Shown here in pieces: positions 6,769 to 15,990 of a stretch of 38,125 nucleotides of DNA (position 1 is its first letter; every line of letters starts with the position of its first letter). The notes under the pieces are model-generated. The model searched no databases. It had not been told where the DNA came from and saw only the letters and a list, made by a program, of their open reading frames with translations. Source of the stretch: Thecamonas trahens ATCC 50062 (lineage: Eukaryota > Apusozoa > Apusomonadida > Apusomonadidae); assembly GCF_000142905.1 (NCBI RefSeq), contig NW_013657604.1:12130-50254 (forward strand). Direction: 5' to 3'. Made by a program: the position numbers and the translations under genes.

Positions 6769-7438
6769 ATTGTCGGTCCCCCTCAACGGCCGGGCTGGTG
6801 AAAATGTCTTTGAGGCGGGGCATGAACCGGGGCACTCTCTCGGCGTAGCGTCGGTACACGTCACCCAATTCGGCTTCGACTTCCCGCTCTTCGCGCAGGG
6901 AAAGACGCCAGTACATGACAAGCAGAACGGGAAACATCGCCAGTGTGAGAATGGTCGGCCACTGGAACAGGAACCCAACCAGAATCAGGACGAAGCCGAC
7001 ATATTGAGGATGGCGAATGCGGGCGTAAGGCCCCGTGGTCGCGAGCGTTCCCGTCCGTTGTGCTTGGTAAAGGACGCGCCAAGCGGCGGAGAGCAGGATG
7101 AACCCGCCGCCGATAAAGCCGAAACTCAGAATGTGGAAGGGCCCGAGGTGCGGGTTTGCCTTCCAGCCAAACAGCATTTCCAGGAGATGGCCGGAATCAT
7201 GGGCAAGCCAGTCGACGCTTGGGTAGTTGGTCTGCAACCAGCCCGATAGGAAATATATGGTGAGCGGGAAGCCGTACATCTCAGTGAAAAGCGCGACCAG
7301 AAAGGCGCTGAAAGCACCGAATGAGCGCCAGTCCCGGCCAGTCTTCGGCTTAAAGAAGCTAAAGGCGAACAGGATGAAGATCGCCGAGTTGACCACCACC
7401 AAGAACCAGAGGCCGTAGGCTGGAACTTCGTTGCTCAT
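6767..7438 (-). CDS. isoprenylcysteine carboxyl methyltransferase-like membrane protein
   Basis: A 223-residue polytopic membrane protein with about five hydrophobic segments. It carries the ICMT/PEMT-type signature GPYARIRHPQYVGF (RHPQY at 142-146) and the C-terminal REEREVEAELGDVYRRYAER block that binds SAM at the membrane face. Bacterial members methylate mostly unknown substrates. The ATG at 7438 overlaps the stop of the upstream DUF2933 gene (ATGA) and has GGAGG upstream. This pairing with DUF2933 behind a Cu/Ag ATPase recurs in metal-resistance islands, so a role in metal stress is inferred from context only. Confidence 0.85.
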   Translation of the reverse strand: MSNEVPAYGLWFLVVVNSAIFILFAFSFFKPKTGRDWRSFGAFSAFLVALFTEMYGFPLTIYFLSGWLQTNYPSVDWLAHDSGHLLEMLFGWKANPHLGPFHILSFGFIGGGFILLSAAWRVLYQAQRTGTLATTGPYARIRHPQYVGFVLILVGFLFQWPTILTLAMFPVLLVMYWRLSLREEREVEAELGDVYRRYAERVPRFMPRLKDIFTSPAVEGDRQ

Positions 7439-7677
7439 CTGTCGTCCTCCCGCGGTTCGTCGCGGTGCGATCCGTGATCGCCCCCGTGGCTGCCATGCAT
7501 GAAGAAATGCATGCCCACGCAGAGTCCGAGAATGAGGAGGAGCGGCAGATAGCCCAGAATATGCGCGGCATGCTCTTCCCACAGGAAGTAACCCGCCACT
7601 GCCAGGAATCCGAGCAACACCATGCCCGAACGGGAGAAAATGAAGCTCCGAAAGCCGCTGGTTTCATGCTGCGCCAT
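7435..7677 (-). CDS. DUF2933 small membrane protein
   Basis: An 80-residue protein with two hydrophobic segments (MVLLGFLAVAGYFLWEEHAA and ILGYLPLLLILGLCVGMHFF) followed by a His/Asp-rich tail (FMHGSHGGDHGSHRDEPRED). This matches DUF2933, a family often found next to copper-export genes. The histidine tail could bind metal ions at the membrane surface, which is inference. Its stop overlaps the start of the methyltransferase gene, and it follows the beta-propeller gene by 48 bp, so all are probably co-transcribed. Confidence 0.8.
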   Translation of the reverse strand: MAQHETSGFRSFIFSRSGMVLLGFLAVAGYFLWEEHAAHILGYLPLLLILGLCVGMHFFMHGSHGGDHGSHRDEPREDDR

Positions 7678-7725
7678 GTCGCGTCCCCTCTTCCGACCCT
7701 CGTCGTTTCCGAAATACGGTCGAGG

Positions 7726-8802
7726 TCATCCGCCCGCGCCCTGAACCATCTGATGGCCTTTGCCGCCGATCTGGATCTCTCCGCGAATCCTGAGATCCCG
7801 CTGATCGATCACCCAAATTTTCGGCTCGTCGGCGCTGGAGACGTAGAGCTTGCCCGTCCCGCGAATGACGGCGAGGTGGTACGGGGCGGGAGCCGAGGAA
7901 ACACTGCGCTGGGCGCCGGTAGCGAGATCGATGGCAACCACCTTGTCGCCACCAAGGACCGCGATGAAGAGCGCGCCGCCGTCATCGGACAGGTCGATCC
8001 CGTGGAGGGCCGTTTCGAGGCGAATCGTCTTCACAACCGTCTGGTCGCCGACCTCAACGACGGAGACCGTGCCGTCGTCGACGTTGTTGACGTAGAGAGT
8101 GACGCCATCTCTGGACAGAACGATGTGTTCGGGGCTGCCGCCGACAACGGTATTCGACCGGACGATCCACCGTGCCGTGTCGATCTCGCTGACCGTGTCG
8201 TTGCCGGCGTTGCTGACGTAAAGACGGTCACCGCCAGGAGCGAAGGCCGCGTAATTGGGCAGGGGCCCGGTGGCGACCGTCGCGACCACCTCATAGGAGC
8301 CGAGGTCGATGGCACTGATTGATCCGGCGTTGGGATGGGTGACGACGGCGAACCGGCCATCGTCACTGACCGCGACGTGATGGACGGCGCCGGGTACGTC
8401 GATGCGCCGGACCACGGACCCGTCGACCGTTCGAACAACCGAGACCGTGCTGACTTCCGCGACGGCGTTCCTGGCATCGGGGGAGGCGGCACCATGGTGC
8501 GCGGCATGCTCGTCTTCGGAAACGCCCGCCGGCTTCGCGACAGCTTCGCCGTCTGATGCGCGCGTCTCGAAGCTTCCGGCAATCAAGAACTGTCCGTCGG
8601 GCGTTCCGGCGAGCCCATGAACCGCCGCCGGACCAGTCAACGTATCGACGATTTCGTCCGTCGCGGCATCGACAGCGACGATCTTGTTCTCCCCGCCGAG
8701 AGGCACATACACGAGCGGTTCAGCAAGAGCCGTCTGCGCTCCCAACGCCAAGGCCATCAGTCCTGTCCAGGCGGCGGCCCGGGAAAACGATATGACGTTC
8801 AT
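7726..8802 (-). CDS. periplasmic YVTN-family beta-propeller protein
   Basis: A 358-residue exported protein. Residues 1-27 form a signal peptide ending ALA. The rest is a run of YVTN/cytochrome d1-like propeller blades, for example GDRLYVSNAGNDTVSEID, GVTLYVNNVDDGTVSVVEVG and GKLYVSSADEPKIWVID. A His/Glu-rich insertion (SEDEHAAHHGAASPDA) lies near residues 95-111. No heme-binding CxxCH is present, so it is not a cytochrome. Such proteins commonly accompany copper ATPases, and a periplasmic metal-binding or scaffold role is plausible but unproven. It lies 51 bp downstream of the P-type ATPase gene on the same strand. Confidence 0.85.
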   Translation of the reverse strand: MNVISFSRAAAWTGLMALALGAQTALAEPLVYVPLGGENKIVAVDAATDEIVDTLTGPAAVHGLAGTPDGQFLIAGSFETRASDGEAVAKPAGVSEDEHAAHHGAASPDARNAVAEVSTVSVVRTVDGSVVRRIDVPGAVHHVAVSDDGRFAVVTHPNAGSISAIDLGSYEVVATVATGPLPNYAAFAPGGDRLYVSNAGNDTVSEIDTARWIVRSNTVVGGSPEHIVLSRDGVTLYVNNVDDGTVSVVEVGDQTVVKTIRLETALHGIDLSDDGGALFIAVLGGDKVVAIDLATGAQRSVSSAPAPYHLAVIRGTGKLYVSSADEPKIWVIDQRDLRIRGEIQIGGKGHQMVQGAGG

Positions 8803-8853
8803 AGCTTGTGGTTCCTTTCCGTAAAGCGCATTGCCGCGCCGGGATGAGCCCTT

Positions 8854-11214
8854 CTAGATCTTCACCGAGCGCAGCCGGAGAGCGTTGCCGACTACCGATA
8901 CGGACGACAGGCTCATCGCCGCGGCTGCGAATATCGGCGAGATCAAAATCCCGAAGAACGGGAACAGAACCCCTGCCGCCACCGGCACGCCTGCGGCGTT
9001 GTAGAACAGGGCGAAGAACAGGTTCTGCTTGATGTTGCGCATCGTCGCGCGCGAGAGCTTCCTGGCCCGGACGATGCCGTTGAGATCACCCTTGACCAAG
9101 GTGAAACCCGCGCTCTCGATCGCCACGTCGGCGCCGGTGCCCATGGCGATGCCGACATCGGCCTGGGCCAGTGCAGGCGCGTCGTTGACGCCATCGCCTG
9201 CCATCACGACCTTTCGGCCTTCGTCTTGCAGATCCTTGATGATGCGCGCCTTGTCTTCGGGCAACACGTCGGCACGGATCTCGTCGATCCCGAGTTTTCC
9301 AGCCACCGCCTTCGCGGTACGCTCGTTGTCGCCAGTCGCCATGACGATGCGGAAGCCTTGTTCGTGCAGCGCCTTCAGCGCGTCCGGCGTCGTCTCCTTG
9401 ACCGGATCGGCAACCGACACGAGACCGGCGATTTCGGACCCGACGATGACGAACATCACCGTTTCGCCTTCGTCACGTCGAGCATTGGCGGTCTCGGAGA
9501 GCTTGCCGCCGTCGAGCCCCAGATCGGCGAGCAGCTTTGCGTTGCCGAGCGCCACTGATTTGCCGTCGACGACGCCTTTTACCCCTTTGCCGGTGACGGC
9601 TTCGAATTCATCCGCGTTAGCCAGCGCAACATCGCGTTCTTCGGCCCCGGTGACGATGGCTTCGGCGAGTGGGTGCTCCGAGCCCCGCTCCAGGCTTGCG
9701 GCCAAGCGCAGCACCTCGTCCTCCTCATGCCCGGGTTGCGGCAAGACCGCGACGAGCTTCGGCTTGCCGACGGTCAGCGTCCCCGTCTTGTCGACGATCA
9801 GCGTGTCGACCTTGGCGAAGCGTTCCAGCGCCTCGGCGTTCTTGATGAGCACGCCGGCTTGCGCGCCTCGGCCCGTCGCCGTCATGATCGACATCGGCGT
9901 TGCCAGGCCCAGCGCGCACGGACAGGCGATGATCAAAACGGCGACTGCCGAGACCAGTCCGTATGAGAGGGCCGGGGCAGGCCCCCAAAGAGACCATGCG
10001 ATGAACGAGAGAATTGCAATGACGATCACGGCCGGTACGAACTTGCCCGCCACAGAGTCGGCAAGTTTCTGGATCGGGGCACGGCTGCGCTGCGCGTTCG
10101 CGACCATCTCGACGATCTGGCTCAGCATGGTGTCGGAGCCGACGCGTTCGGCTTCGATCACGAGACTGCCCGTGCCGTTGATTGTGGCGCCGGTGACCTT
10201 GTCGCCCTCGACTTTCTCGACCGGAACCGGTTCGCCAGAGATCATCGATTCATCGATCGACGAACGTCCCTCGACCACCACGCCGTCGACGGGGACCTTA
10301 TCGCCCGGGCGGACGCGCAGCCGATCGCCGACCTTGACGTCCTCGAGCGGGATTTCTTCCTCGCTCCCGTCCTTGCGGATCACCCGGGCGGTCTTGGCGG
10401 CCATATCCAAAAGGGCGCGAATCGCCGAGCCCGTTCGCTCGCGCGCGCCAAGCTCCATCACCTGGCCGAGCAGCACCAGCACGACGATCACGGCGCCGGC
10501 TTCGAAATAAACCCCGACATGGCCCTCCGCATCGCGAAATCCGTCCGGGAAAATCTCCGGCACGAGCACGGCGACGACACTGAAGAGATAGGCCGCGCCG
10601 ACGCCCATCCCGATGAGCGTGAACATGTTGAGACTGCGGTTGATCACCGACTTGACGCCACGCACGAAGAATGGCCAACCGGCCCAGAGAATGACCGGTG
10701 TCCCCAAAGCGAGTTCGATCCACAGCGTCGCACGCTCGCCGAAGATGTCGCGGACGAAACCGAGCCCAACAAAGGGGCCCATCGTCAGCACAAGAAGCGG
10801 AACCGTCAGCACGGCGCCGATCCAAAACCGGCGCTTGAAATCAACAAGCTCGGGATTCGGTCCGTCATCGGGGGCTGGAACCCCCATAGGCTCCAGCGCC
10901 ATGCCGCAGATCGGACATTCTCCCGGTTCGTCCCGCACGATCTCGGGATGCATCGGGCAGGTATATTTCGTGCCCTTAGGCGCTGTTTCGGCCTTGTGCT
11001 CGCCGGCGAGATAATGCTCCGGGTCGGCCGCGAACTTGTCGTGGCACTTTTGAGAACAAAAGTGATAGGTCTCACCCTCGTACTCTTGGCTCGGCTTGTC
11101 CTGATCCAACTGCACCGTCATTCCGCAAACCGGATCTCTGGCCGTCATAGCCTTGACGGAACCTGTTGTACCGTCAGAGCGATGGCTGTGATCGTGATCA
11201 TCGTGCTTATTCAT
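8854..11214 (-). CDS. copA: Cu(+)/Ag(+)-exporting P1B-type ATPase
   Basis: A 786-residue ATPase. The N-terminus is His-rich, followed by a YHS domain (DPVCGM at 27-32, partner cysteines near 53-57) and a heavy-metal-binding domain (CPMHP at 86-90, CPICGM at 100-105) in place of the usual HMA repeats. Next come the actuator loop (SGEPVPVEK near 326-334), the transport motif CPC at 431-433, the phosphorylation site DKTGT at 475-479, HP at 514-515 and GDGVND at 673-678. YN at 738-739 and MSxSS at 767-771 in the last helices are typical of Cu(I) pumps. It exports copper or silver across the inner membrane. The ATG at 11214 begins the His-rich region. Subtype (CopA versus SilP/CopB-like) is not certain. 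Confidence 0.92.
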   Translation of the reverse strand: MNKHDDHDHSHRSDGTTGSVKAMTARDPVCGMTVQLDQDKPSQEYEGETYHFCSQKCHDKFAADPEHYLAGEHKAETAPKGTKYTCPMHPEIVRDEPGECPICGMALEPMGVPAPDDGPNPELVDFKRRFWIGAVLTVPLLVLTMGPFVGLGFVRDIFGERATLWIELALGTPVILWAGWPFFVRGVKSVINRSLNMFTLIGMGVGAAYLFSVVAVLVPEIFPDGFRDAEGHVGVYFEAGAVIVVLVLLGQVMELGARERTGSAIRALLDMAAKTARVIRKDGSEEEIPLEDVKVGDRLRVRPGDKVPVDGVVVEGRSSIDESMISGEPVPVEKVEGDKVTGATINGTGSLVIEAERVGSDTMLSQIVEMVANAQRSRAPIQKLADSVAGKFVPAVIVIAILSFIAWSLWGPAPALSYGLVSAVAVLIIACPCALGLATPMSIMTATGRGAQAGVLIKNAEALERFAKVDTLIVDKTGTLTVGKPKLVAVLPQPGHEEDEVLRLAASLERGSEHPLAEAIVTGAEERDVALANADEFEAVTGKGVKGVVDGKSVALGNAKLLADLGLDGGKLSETANARRDEGETVMFVIVGSEIAGLVSVADPVKETTPDALKALHEQGFRIVMATGDNERTAKAVAGKLGIDEIRADVLPEDKARIIKDLQDEGRKVVMAGDGVNDAPALAQADVGIAMGTGADVAIESAGFTLVKGDLNGIVRARKLSRATMRNIKQNLFFALFYNAAGVPVAAGVLFPFFGILISPIFAAAAMSLSSVSVVGNALRLRSVKI

Positions 11215-11293
11215 TGGCTTGTTCCGGCTTTCCGGTTCGATTGACGATGGATGTGCGGTCTTCCGCGGCTCTGGCTTTTGTTGGAAGACGGTT

Positions 11294-11629
11294 TCAGTCG
11301 GAGAGCAGACGCTTTCGTTCTTCGAACTCTTCCTTGTCGATCTCGCCGCGGGCAAAGCGTTCGTGAAGGATGTCGAGGGGCCCGTTCGTTCGTGATTGCG
11401 ATCGGGTTACCCGTCCTGAATCGCCACCCAGCCAGCGGACCGCGAGCACGATCGCGAGGATGATCCCGCCCCAGAAGACAATCATCATGACGGAGCCAAA
11501 AATCATGTGTCCCCAGCCCCAGCCATAGTGCCAATAGTCGGATCGATCGGCCGAGGTTTGCGCAAGTGCCGGCATCGAGACCACCGCGGTGGGCAGCGCC
11601 AGGGCCAAATTCGTCAATCGTCTTCTCAT
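11294..11629 (-). CDS. SHOCT-domain membrane protein
   Basis: A 111-residue protein. It has a signal peptide ([20 protein letters not shown], cleavage near ALA at 23), an aromatic/His stretch ([12 protein letters not shown]), one membrane segment (about 43-66) and a C-terminal SHOCT motif ([20 protein letters not shown]). SHOCT domains are short oligomerisation modules. The protein often precedes heavy-metal ATPases, as here, where the ATPase gene starts 79 bp downstream. The ATG at 11629 has AGGAG upstream. It is likely the first gene of the copper operon. Function is not established. Confidence 0.82.
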   Translation of the reverse strand: MRRRLTNLALALPTAVVSMPALAQTSADRSDYWHYGWGWGHMIFGSVMMIVFWGGIILAIVLAVRWLGGDSGRVTRSQSRTNGPLDILHERFARGEIDKEEFEERKRLLSD

Positions 11630-12077
11630 TTGACGCTCCTTTCGTGGTACATGGCCTGTCCAATCATCTCTTCGATGTGAAATGCGACTTCGGCGTACAA
11701 ACCGTCACCGCTGTCGGTATTCGCGGAAACGTTCGCAGGATCTCTGTTCTCACATCTATAAGGACGACGAGAGACGCTCAGCGTTACAGTGACGGGGATT
11801 CACAGGCAGTGGCCGCCGGGCGGGCGGACTGAGGCGGCAGAGATCGTCTGAAGCCCTTTGGGAGCCTCGCCTGCCGTGCCTGAACAGGCGTAGAGCGAAG
11901 GCGGAACAGCGGCACTCGGCCCGAAATCGGCTGCCGATCTTCCATAGATCGGTCGTTCGAAACCCTACAAAATTGCGTCCCGGATACTCGTAAAGGTCCT
12001 CTGCAAGGGACGCATCGCTCACGCTTTTACGACGATCCGTTCTTCGTCTGACGTCACAGGTCTGCGGCTACGTATCC
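11630..12077. other. gene-free stretch between the copper and PHB blocks
   Basis: About 450 bp with no gene I can support. It should contain the promoter of the minus-strand copper operon starting at 11629 and any terminator of the PHB operon ending at 12078, but no clear operator, hairpin with T-run or repeat stands out. Confidence 0.4.
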
Positions 12078-12284
12078 TTACCGGCCGATGGCTGCGAGAA
12101 ATAGGCCAGTGGAGGAGGAGTATCGTTCCGGCGCTGTAAGAAAGAGCTTGTGACAGCCCTCCGAGCAGAAAAAATACGCCCAGCCCTCACGCTCCTCGTG
12201 AGCGACGGCCTTTTCGGGCGTCAGGCGCATGCCGCATACCGGGTCGGTGACCACTACGTCTTTTTCGGGTTCGAAGCCGGCCAT
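12078..12284 (-). CDS. small YHS-domain protein
   Basis: A 68-residue protein consisting of a YHS domain: DPVCGM at 14-19, then WAYFFCSEGCHKLFL with C40 and C44, and the closing PERY. YHS domains in this class bind copper or related metal ions and are usually found in or near metal pumps. Its start shares the A of the fabI stop (TGATG), so it is translationally coupled to fabI. It is the last gene of the long PHB/acetate operon, and its sequence resembles the YHS module of the nearby ATPase. Its role in the pathway is unknown. Confidence 0.85.
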   Translation of the reverse strand: MAGFEPEKDVVVTDPVCGMRLTPEKAVAHEEREGWAYFFCSEGCHKLFLTAPERYSSSTGLFLAAIGR

Positions 12285-13066
12285 CAGTGAAACACCATCC
12301 CTTCGATGTGAAAGCCCGCGTCGACGTAGAGCGTTTCCCCGGTGATGGCGCTCGTATAATCGCTCGCCAGCATAAGCGCCGTACGTCCCACCTCGCAGGC
12401 GTCCACCGTGCGCCGCAGCGGTGCCTTGCGGACGGTCTCATTCAATAGTTCGTCGAAATGCTCGATGCCCGAGGCGGCGCGTGTCGCGACCGCCCCGGCC
12501 GAAATCGCGTTCACCCGGATCGCCTTGCCACCGTGTTCATGGGCCAGGTAGCGTACAGACGCTTCAAGGGCGGCTTTGACTGGCCCCATGACATTGTAAT
12601 GATCGACCACTTTTTCTGCGCCGTAGTAGCTGAGCGTCGTCAAGCTGCCACCTTTGTCCATGAGCGGCTCGGCGAGCTTCGCCATACGGATGAAGGAGTG
12701 GCACGAGATAAGCATCGATTCAGCGAAGCCTTCTCCCGAACAATCGGTCAACCGGCCATGGAGATCTTCCTTACGGGCCCACCCGATCGCATGAAACAGA
12801 AAATCCAATCGGCCCCATTTCTGCTCGATCTCCCCGAAGACGGCCTCCAATTGTCCCGGCTCGGCGACATTGCAGGGCAGGAAAAGTTGCGCGTCCACCT
12901 GTTGCGAAAGCGGCTCAACAAAGGGCTTGGCCTTGTCGTTCAGATAGGTGATGGCAAGATCGGCGCCGGCGTTCCGAAAATGCTGGGCCGCCGACCAGGC
13001 CAAACTGTGTTCGTTGGCAATTCCCACCACCAACCCCTTCCGGCCTTTCATATCGATGAGTTCCAT
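12284..13066 (-). CDS. fabI: enoyl-[acyl-carrier-protein] reductase (NADH), FabI type
   Basis: A 260-residue short-chain dehydrogenase of the FabI branch. It has the nucleotide-binding start GLVVGIANEHSLAW and the catalytic pattern Y157-x6-K164 within SYYGAEKVVDHYNVMGPVKA, then AISAGAVATRAASGI and a C-terminal GETLYVDAGFH. The normal reaction is NADH-dependent reduction of enoyl-ACP in fatty-acid synthesis. Here it is an accessory copy inside a PHA/acetate operon, so it may supply or drain acyl intermediates for that pathway, or act as a spare target. AGGAG is about 12 bases before ATG 13066. The YHS gene is fused to its end by a TGATG overlap. Confidence 0.9.
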   Translation of the reverse strand: MELIDMKGRKGLVVGIANEHSLAWSAAQHFRNAGADLAITYLNDKAKPFVEPLSQQVDAQLFLPCNVAEPGQLEAVFGEIEQKWGRLDFLFHAIGWARKEDLHGRLTDCSGEGFAESMLISCHSFIRMAKLAEPLMDKGGSLTTLSYYGAEKVVDHYNVMGPVKAALEASVRYLAHEHGGKAIRVNAISAGAVATRAASGIEHFDELLNETVRKAPLRRTVDACEVGRTALMLASDYTSAITGETLYVDAGFHIEGMVFH

Positions 13067-13178
13067 TTTTTGCGCTTGCTCCTTTCTCCGGCCAGGCGGG
13101 CCAGGCGCGATCCGTCTCGCCGCGCACGATATTATTCGGGACCAGACATAGCTGCGGACGACAGGGTCACAGCCTGGG

Positions 13179-14897
13179 TCAGGGCATCAGCACATAGGTG
13201 CCGGGCGCTTCGCCCAGCCGCCGATAGCCCTTGCGCGCCGCCCCCAGGCCAGGGGGCTTAACGGGTTCACCCGAATGGTTGCTAAGCCACCCTAGCCAAC
13301 AGGGCCACCATGAACCCTCATGGTGGGTGGCCCGCGCCTGCCAGGTGTCAGGGTCCAGGTAGGCCGCGAGATCATCGTGGGTGGCGATCTGGTGACGACG
13401 CCGGGTGTTGCCAGGTGGGCTCACAATGCCGGCATTGTGGCCGCCATTGGATAGTACGAAGGTAACATCAGCATTGGTTTGGCTGTGGATCTTGTAAACC
13501 GACCGCCACGGCGCGACATGGTCCGAGAGCGTGCTGACCGCAAAAATCGGAATGCGGATGTCATGCAACGACACCGGGCGACCGTCGACGCAATAGCGTT
13601 CGTCCGCCAGATCATTATCGAGGAACAGCTGCCGGAGATATTCGGAGTGCATCCTGGCAGGCATGCGCGTGGCGTCAGCATTCCACGCCATCAGGTCGAA
13701 CATCGGTCGGCGCTGTCCCATGAGATAATTCTGAACCATGGCCGACCAGATGAGGTCGTTGGAGCGAAGCAGCTGGAACGTGCCGGCCATCTGCTTGGTA
13801 TCGAGACAGCCCTGCTCGGCCATGATGTCCTCAAGAAAGCTGACCTGGGCCGCGTCAATGAACAGCATCAATTCGCCGGCTTCCGTGAAGTCCGTCTGCG
13901 CGGCGAAGAGGGTCATGGTTGCCAGCCGGTCGTCGCCATCGCGGACCATGGCCGCCGCAGCAATCGATAAGAGCGTTCCACCGAGGCAGTAGCCGACGCC
14001 GTGGACGCGGCTTTCCGGCGCGATAGCTGACACCGCGTCGAGCGCGGCCATGACGCCCAGCCGGCGATAGTCCTCCATACCAAGGTCGCGATCTTCGACC
14101 GTCGGATTTTTCCAGGAGATCATGAAGACCGTGTGACCCTTCTCGACCAAGTATTTCACCAGCGAGTTCTCGGGGCTAAGGTCGAGGATATAGTATTTCA
14201 TGATCCAGGCAGGCACGATCAGGATAGGCTCGGGATGAACCTTATCCGTCGCCGGCATGTATTGGATCAGTTCGATCAATTCGTTACGGAAAATCACTTG
14301 GCCCGGTGTAACCGCCAGGTTGTCGCCGACCGCAAACCGTTCCGTGCCGGCAGGTGGCCCCCCACGGACCGCGCGTTGCCAGTCCTCGAAGAAGTTCACC
14401 GCGCCGCGTACCAGATTTTGGCCCCCGGTATCGAGGGTCTCCTTCAGGACCTCGGGGTTGCTCGACGGAAAATTCGCAGGCGACATCATATCGAGCAACT
14501 GCCGGGCAACGAAGGAAACGACCTCTTCATGGTGCCTGGAGACGCCGGAGATGCCGGTTGTGGCGTTGTGCCACCATTGCTGGGTCAGGAGAAAACCCTG
14601 ATAGATCGCGTTATATGGCCATGCCTGCCACGGATCACCGGCAAAGCGTTTGTCCTGCGGCAGGGGCTCGATGCAGGCCTCGCAATGAGGATCCGAGCAA
14701 GCCCGTGAACAGTATTCCAGATAGCGCGCCCATTTGCGGGCGGCCTTCCGAACTAGTTCTATTTGCTTGTCGGGCGACATGACGAGATGCTGCGCCCAGT
14801 CCGTATACGCTTGAGCAAGCGCCACGGGCGACACACCGGCGGTGATCTGCCCGAGTGTCGCGTGGAGAGGTTGATCCAGGGATAAACCCCTTCCCAT
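13179..14897 (-). CDS. phaC: polyhydroxyalkanoate synthase (PhaC-type)
   Basis: A 572-residue PHA synthase. The N-terminal PhaC domain includes CIEPLPQDKRFAGDPWQAWP and QGFLLTQQWWH. The alpha/beta-hydrolase core has the lipase-like box GYCLGG at 302-307 (nucleophile C304), D459 in STLSDHVAPW and H487 in SNGGHNAG, a complete Cys-Asp-His triad. It polymerises 3-hydroxyacyl-CoA into intracellular PHA granules. The length and residues of the class I type fit, with no phaE/phaR partner beside it. It starts 71 bp after pta in a long operon with ackA, a DUF3141 gene and a phasin. The N-terminus is somewhat shorter than in many class I enzymes. Confidence 0.93.
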   Translation of the reverse strand: MGRGLSLDQPLHATLGQITAGVSPVALAQAYTDWAQHLVMSPDKQIELVRKAARKWARYLEYCSRACSDPHCEACIEPLPQDKRFAGDPWQAWPYNAIYQGFLLTQQWWHNATTGISGVSRHHEEVVSFVARQLLDMMSPANFPSSNPEVLKETLDTGGQNLVRGAVNFFEDWQRAVRGGPPAGTERFAVGDNLAVTPGQVIFRNELIELIQYMPATDKVHPEPILIVPAWIMKYYILDLSPENSLVKYLVEKGHTVFMISWKNPTVEDRDLGMEDYRRLGVMAALDAVSAIAPESRVHGVGYCLGGTLLSIAAAAMVRDGDDRLATMTLFAAQTDFTEAGELMLFIDAAQVSFLEDIMAEQGCLDTKQMAGTFQLLRSNDLIWSAMVQNYLMGQRRPMFDLMAWNADATRMPARMHSEYLRQLFLDNDLADERYCVDGRPVSLHDIRIPIFAVSTLSDHVAPWRSVYKIHSQTNADVTFVLSNGGHNAGIVSPPGNTRRRHQIATHDDLAAYLDPDTWQARATHHEGSWWPCWLGWLSNHSGEPVKPPGLGAARKGYRRLGEAPGTYVLMP

Positions 14898-14967
14898 CGG
14901 TTCGTTGCGAGGCGTTGCCAGCGCGGTTTGCTCCGTTCGTATTTTCGTTGGATGGTGCCCCCATGGT

Positions 14968-15990
14968 TCACGCTCCCATCGGACAGCACGCGGCTTCAGG
15001 TTGAGCCGCGCAATGAATGGCCGATTCCGATTCTCCTTGTTGCAACTGCTGCGACCGAGGCAGCGCAGGTTGATGCATCAGGACGGCGAGCGCCAGCGCC
15101 GCCAACCGGGCGGCCGGCGGATCGGCGCGGGAGCTGAGCACCACCGGCGCGGCGAGGCCCATGACGACGCCCGCCGCCGTGGCGCCGGCCAGATATTCGA
15201 GATTCTTGGCCAAGATGTTGCCGGAAACGAGATCGGGGACCAGCAGGATATCGACATCTCCGGCGACCTCCGAGACGATGCCTTTCTCGCGGGCTGCGTC
15301 GGCTGAGATGGCGTTGTCAAAAGCCATCGGGCCATCGACGATCGCACCTGCAATCTGGCCCCGTTTGGCCATCAAAGCGAGACAGGCCGCGTCGAGGGTC
15401 GATGCAATGGCCGGATTGACCGTCTCGACCGCCGACAACACAGCTGCCTTCGGTGCTTCTATGCCAAGGAGCGTGAAAAGTGCGATGGCGTTCTCAAGAA
15501 TCTGCGCTTTCGCGTTGAGGTCCGGCATGATGTTGATGGCCGCGTCCGTGATCGCGAGGAGCTTCGGATAGGCTGGAATGTCGACCATGAAGACGTGGCT
15601 GACGCGGCGACCTGGGAGTCTGAGGCCCTGGTCCGTGTCTAGCAGGGCCCGCATGAAGGCATCGGTGTGAATGTGACCTTTCATGACCGCGTCGGCATCG
15701 CCGTTTCGGACGAGATCGACACCGGCGCGGGCTGTCTCGGCGTCGCTCTTTGCGGATACGATCGCAGCCCGGTCGATCTCCACATTGGAGGAGGCTGCGC
15801 AGGCCAGAATCGCGTCGGGATCGCCGACGAGCCGGGGCTCGATCAGGCCAAGCGCCACGGCTTCCTGAACCGTTTCGAGGACAAGGCCTTGATCGGCGGC
15901 GACCACGGCGACGCGGATCGGCGTCCGCTCCTTCGCGCGTGCGACGAGATCTTCGAGAGTGGCGGGATGATCAACCATGGGCTCGCACAT
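14968..15990 (-). CDS. pta: phosphate acetyl/butyryltransferase
   Basis: A protein of about 340 residues of the phosphate acyltransferase (PTA_PTB) family. Recognisable blocks are MKGHIHTDAFMRALLD, RVSHVFMVDIPAYPKLLAITDAA, the SAVETVNP segment, and GPMAFDNAISADAAREKGI followed by DILLVPDLVSGNILAKNL. It interconverts acetyl-CoA (or another short acyl-CoA) and acyl-phosphate, working with the adjacent kinase. Starts at 15990 (MCEP) and 15978 (MVDH) are both possible; neither has ideal ribosome-site spacing, and both overlap the ackA stop. About 30 C-terminal residues (PRSQQLQQGESESAIHCAA onward) look unlike the family and could be a late frameshift read-through. Acetyl versus butyryl preference is unknown. 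Confidence 0.85.
   Translation of the reverse strand: MCEPMVDHPATLEDLVARAKERTPIRVAVVAADQGLVLETVQEAVALGLIEPRLVGDPDAILACAASSNVEIDRAAIVSAKSDAETARAGVDLVRNGDADAVMKGHIHTDAFMRALLDTDQGLRLPGRRVSHVFMVDIPAYPKLLAITDAAINIMPDLNAKAQILENAIALFTLLGIEAPKAAVLSAVETVNPAIASTLDAACLALMAKRGQIAGAIVDGPMAFDNAISADAAREKGIVSEVAGDVDILLVPDLVSGNILAKNLEYLAGATAAGVVMGLAAPVVLSSRADPPAARLAALALAVLMHQPALPRSQQLQQGESESAIHCAAQPEAACCPMGA

Noticed and set aside
8854-11214. Long GC-rich open frames antisense to the ATPase gene (for example around 9029-10510)
   Set aside because: They are mirror frames of a strongly conserved coding sequence with Ser/Arg-biased composition and no domain signature.
11628-11760. Minus-strand codons reading AEVAFHIEEMIGQAMYHERS and ending in an ATGA overlap with the SHOCT gene
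   Set aside because: They look protein-like near the end, but no convincing start or family was found, and the region must also hold the copper operon promoter.
11756-12022. An 88-codon minus-strand open frame in the copper/PHB gap
   Set aside because: Composition is arginine/serine-rich with no domain and no ribosome site; probably chance.
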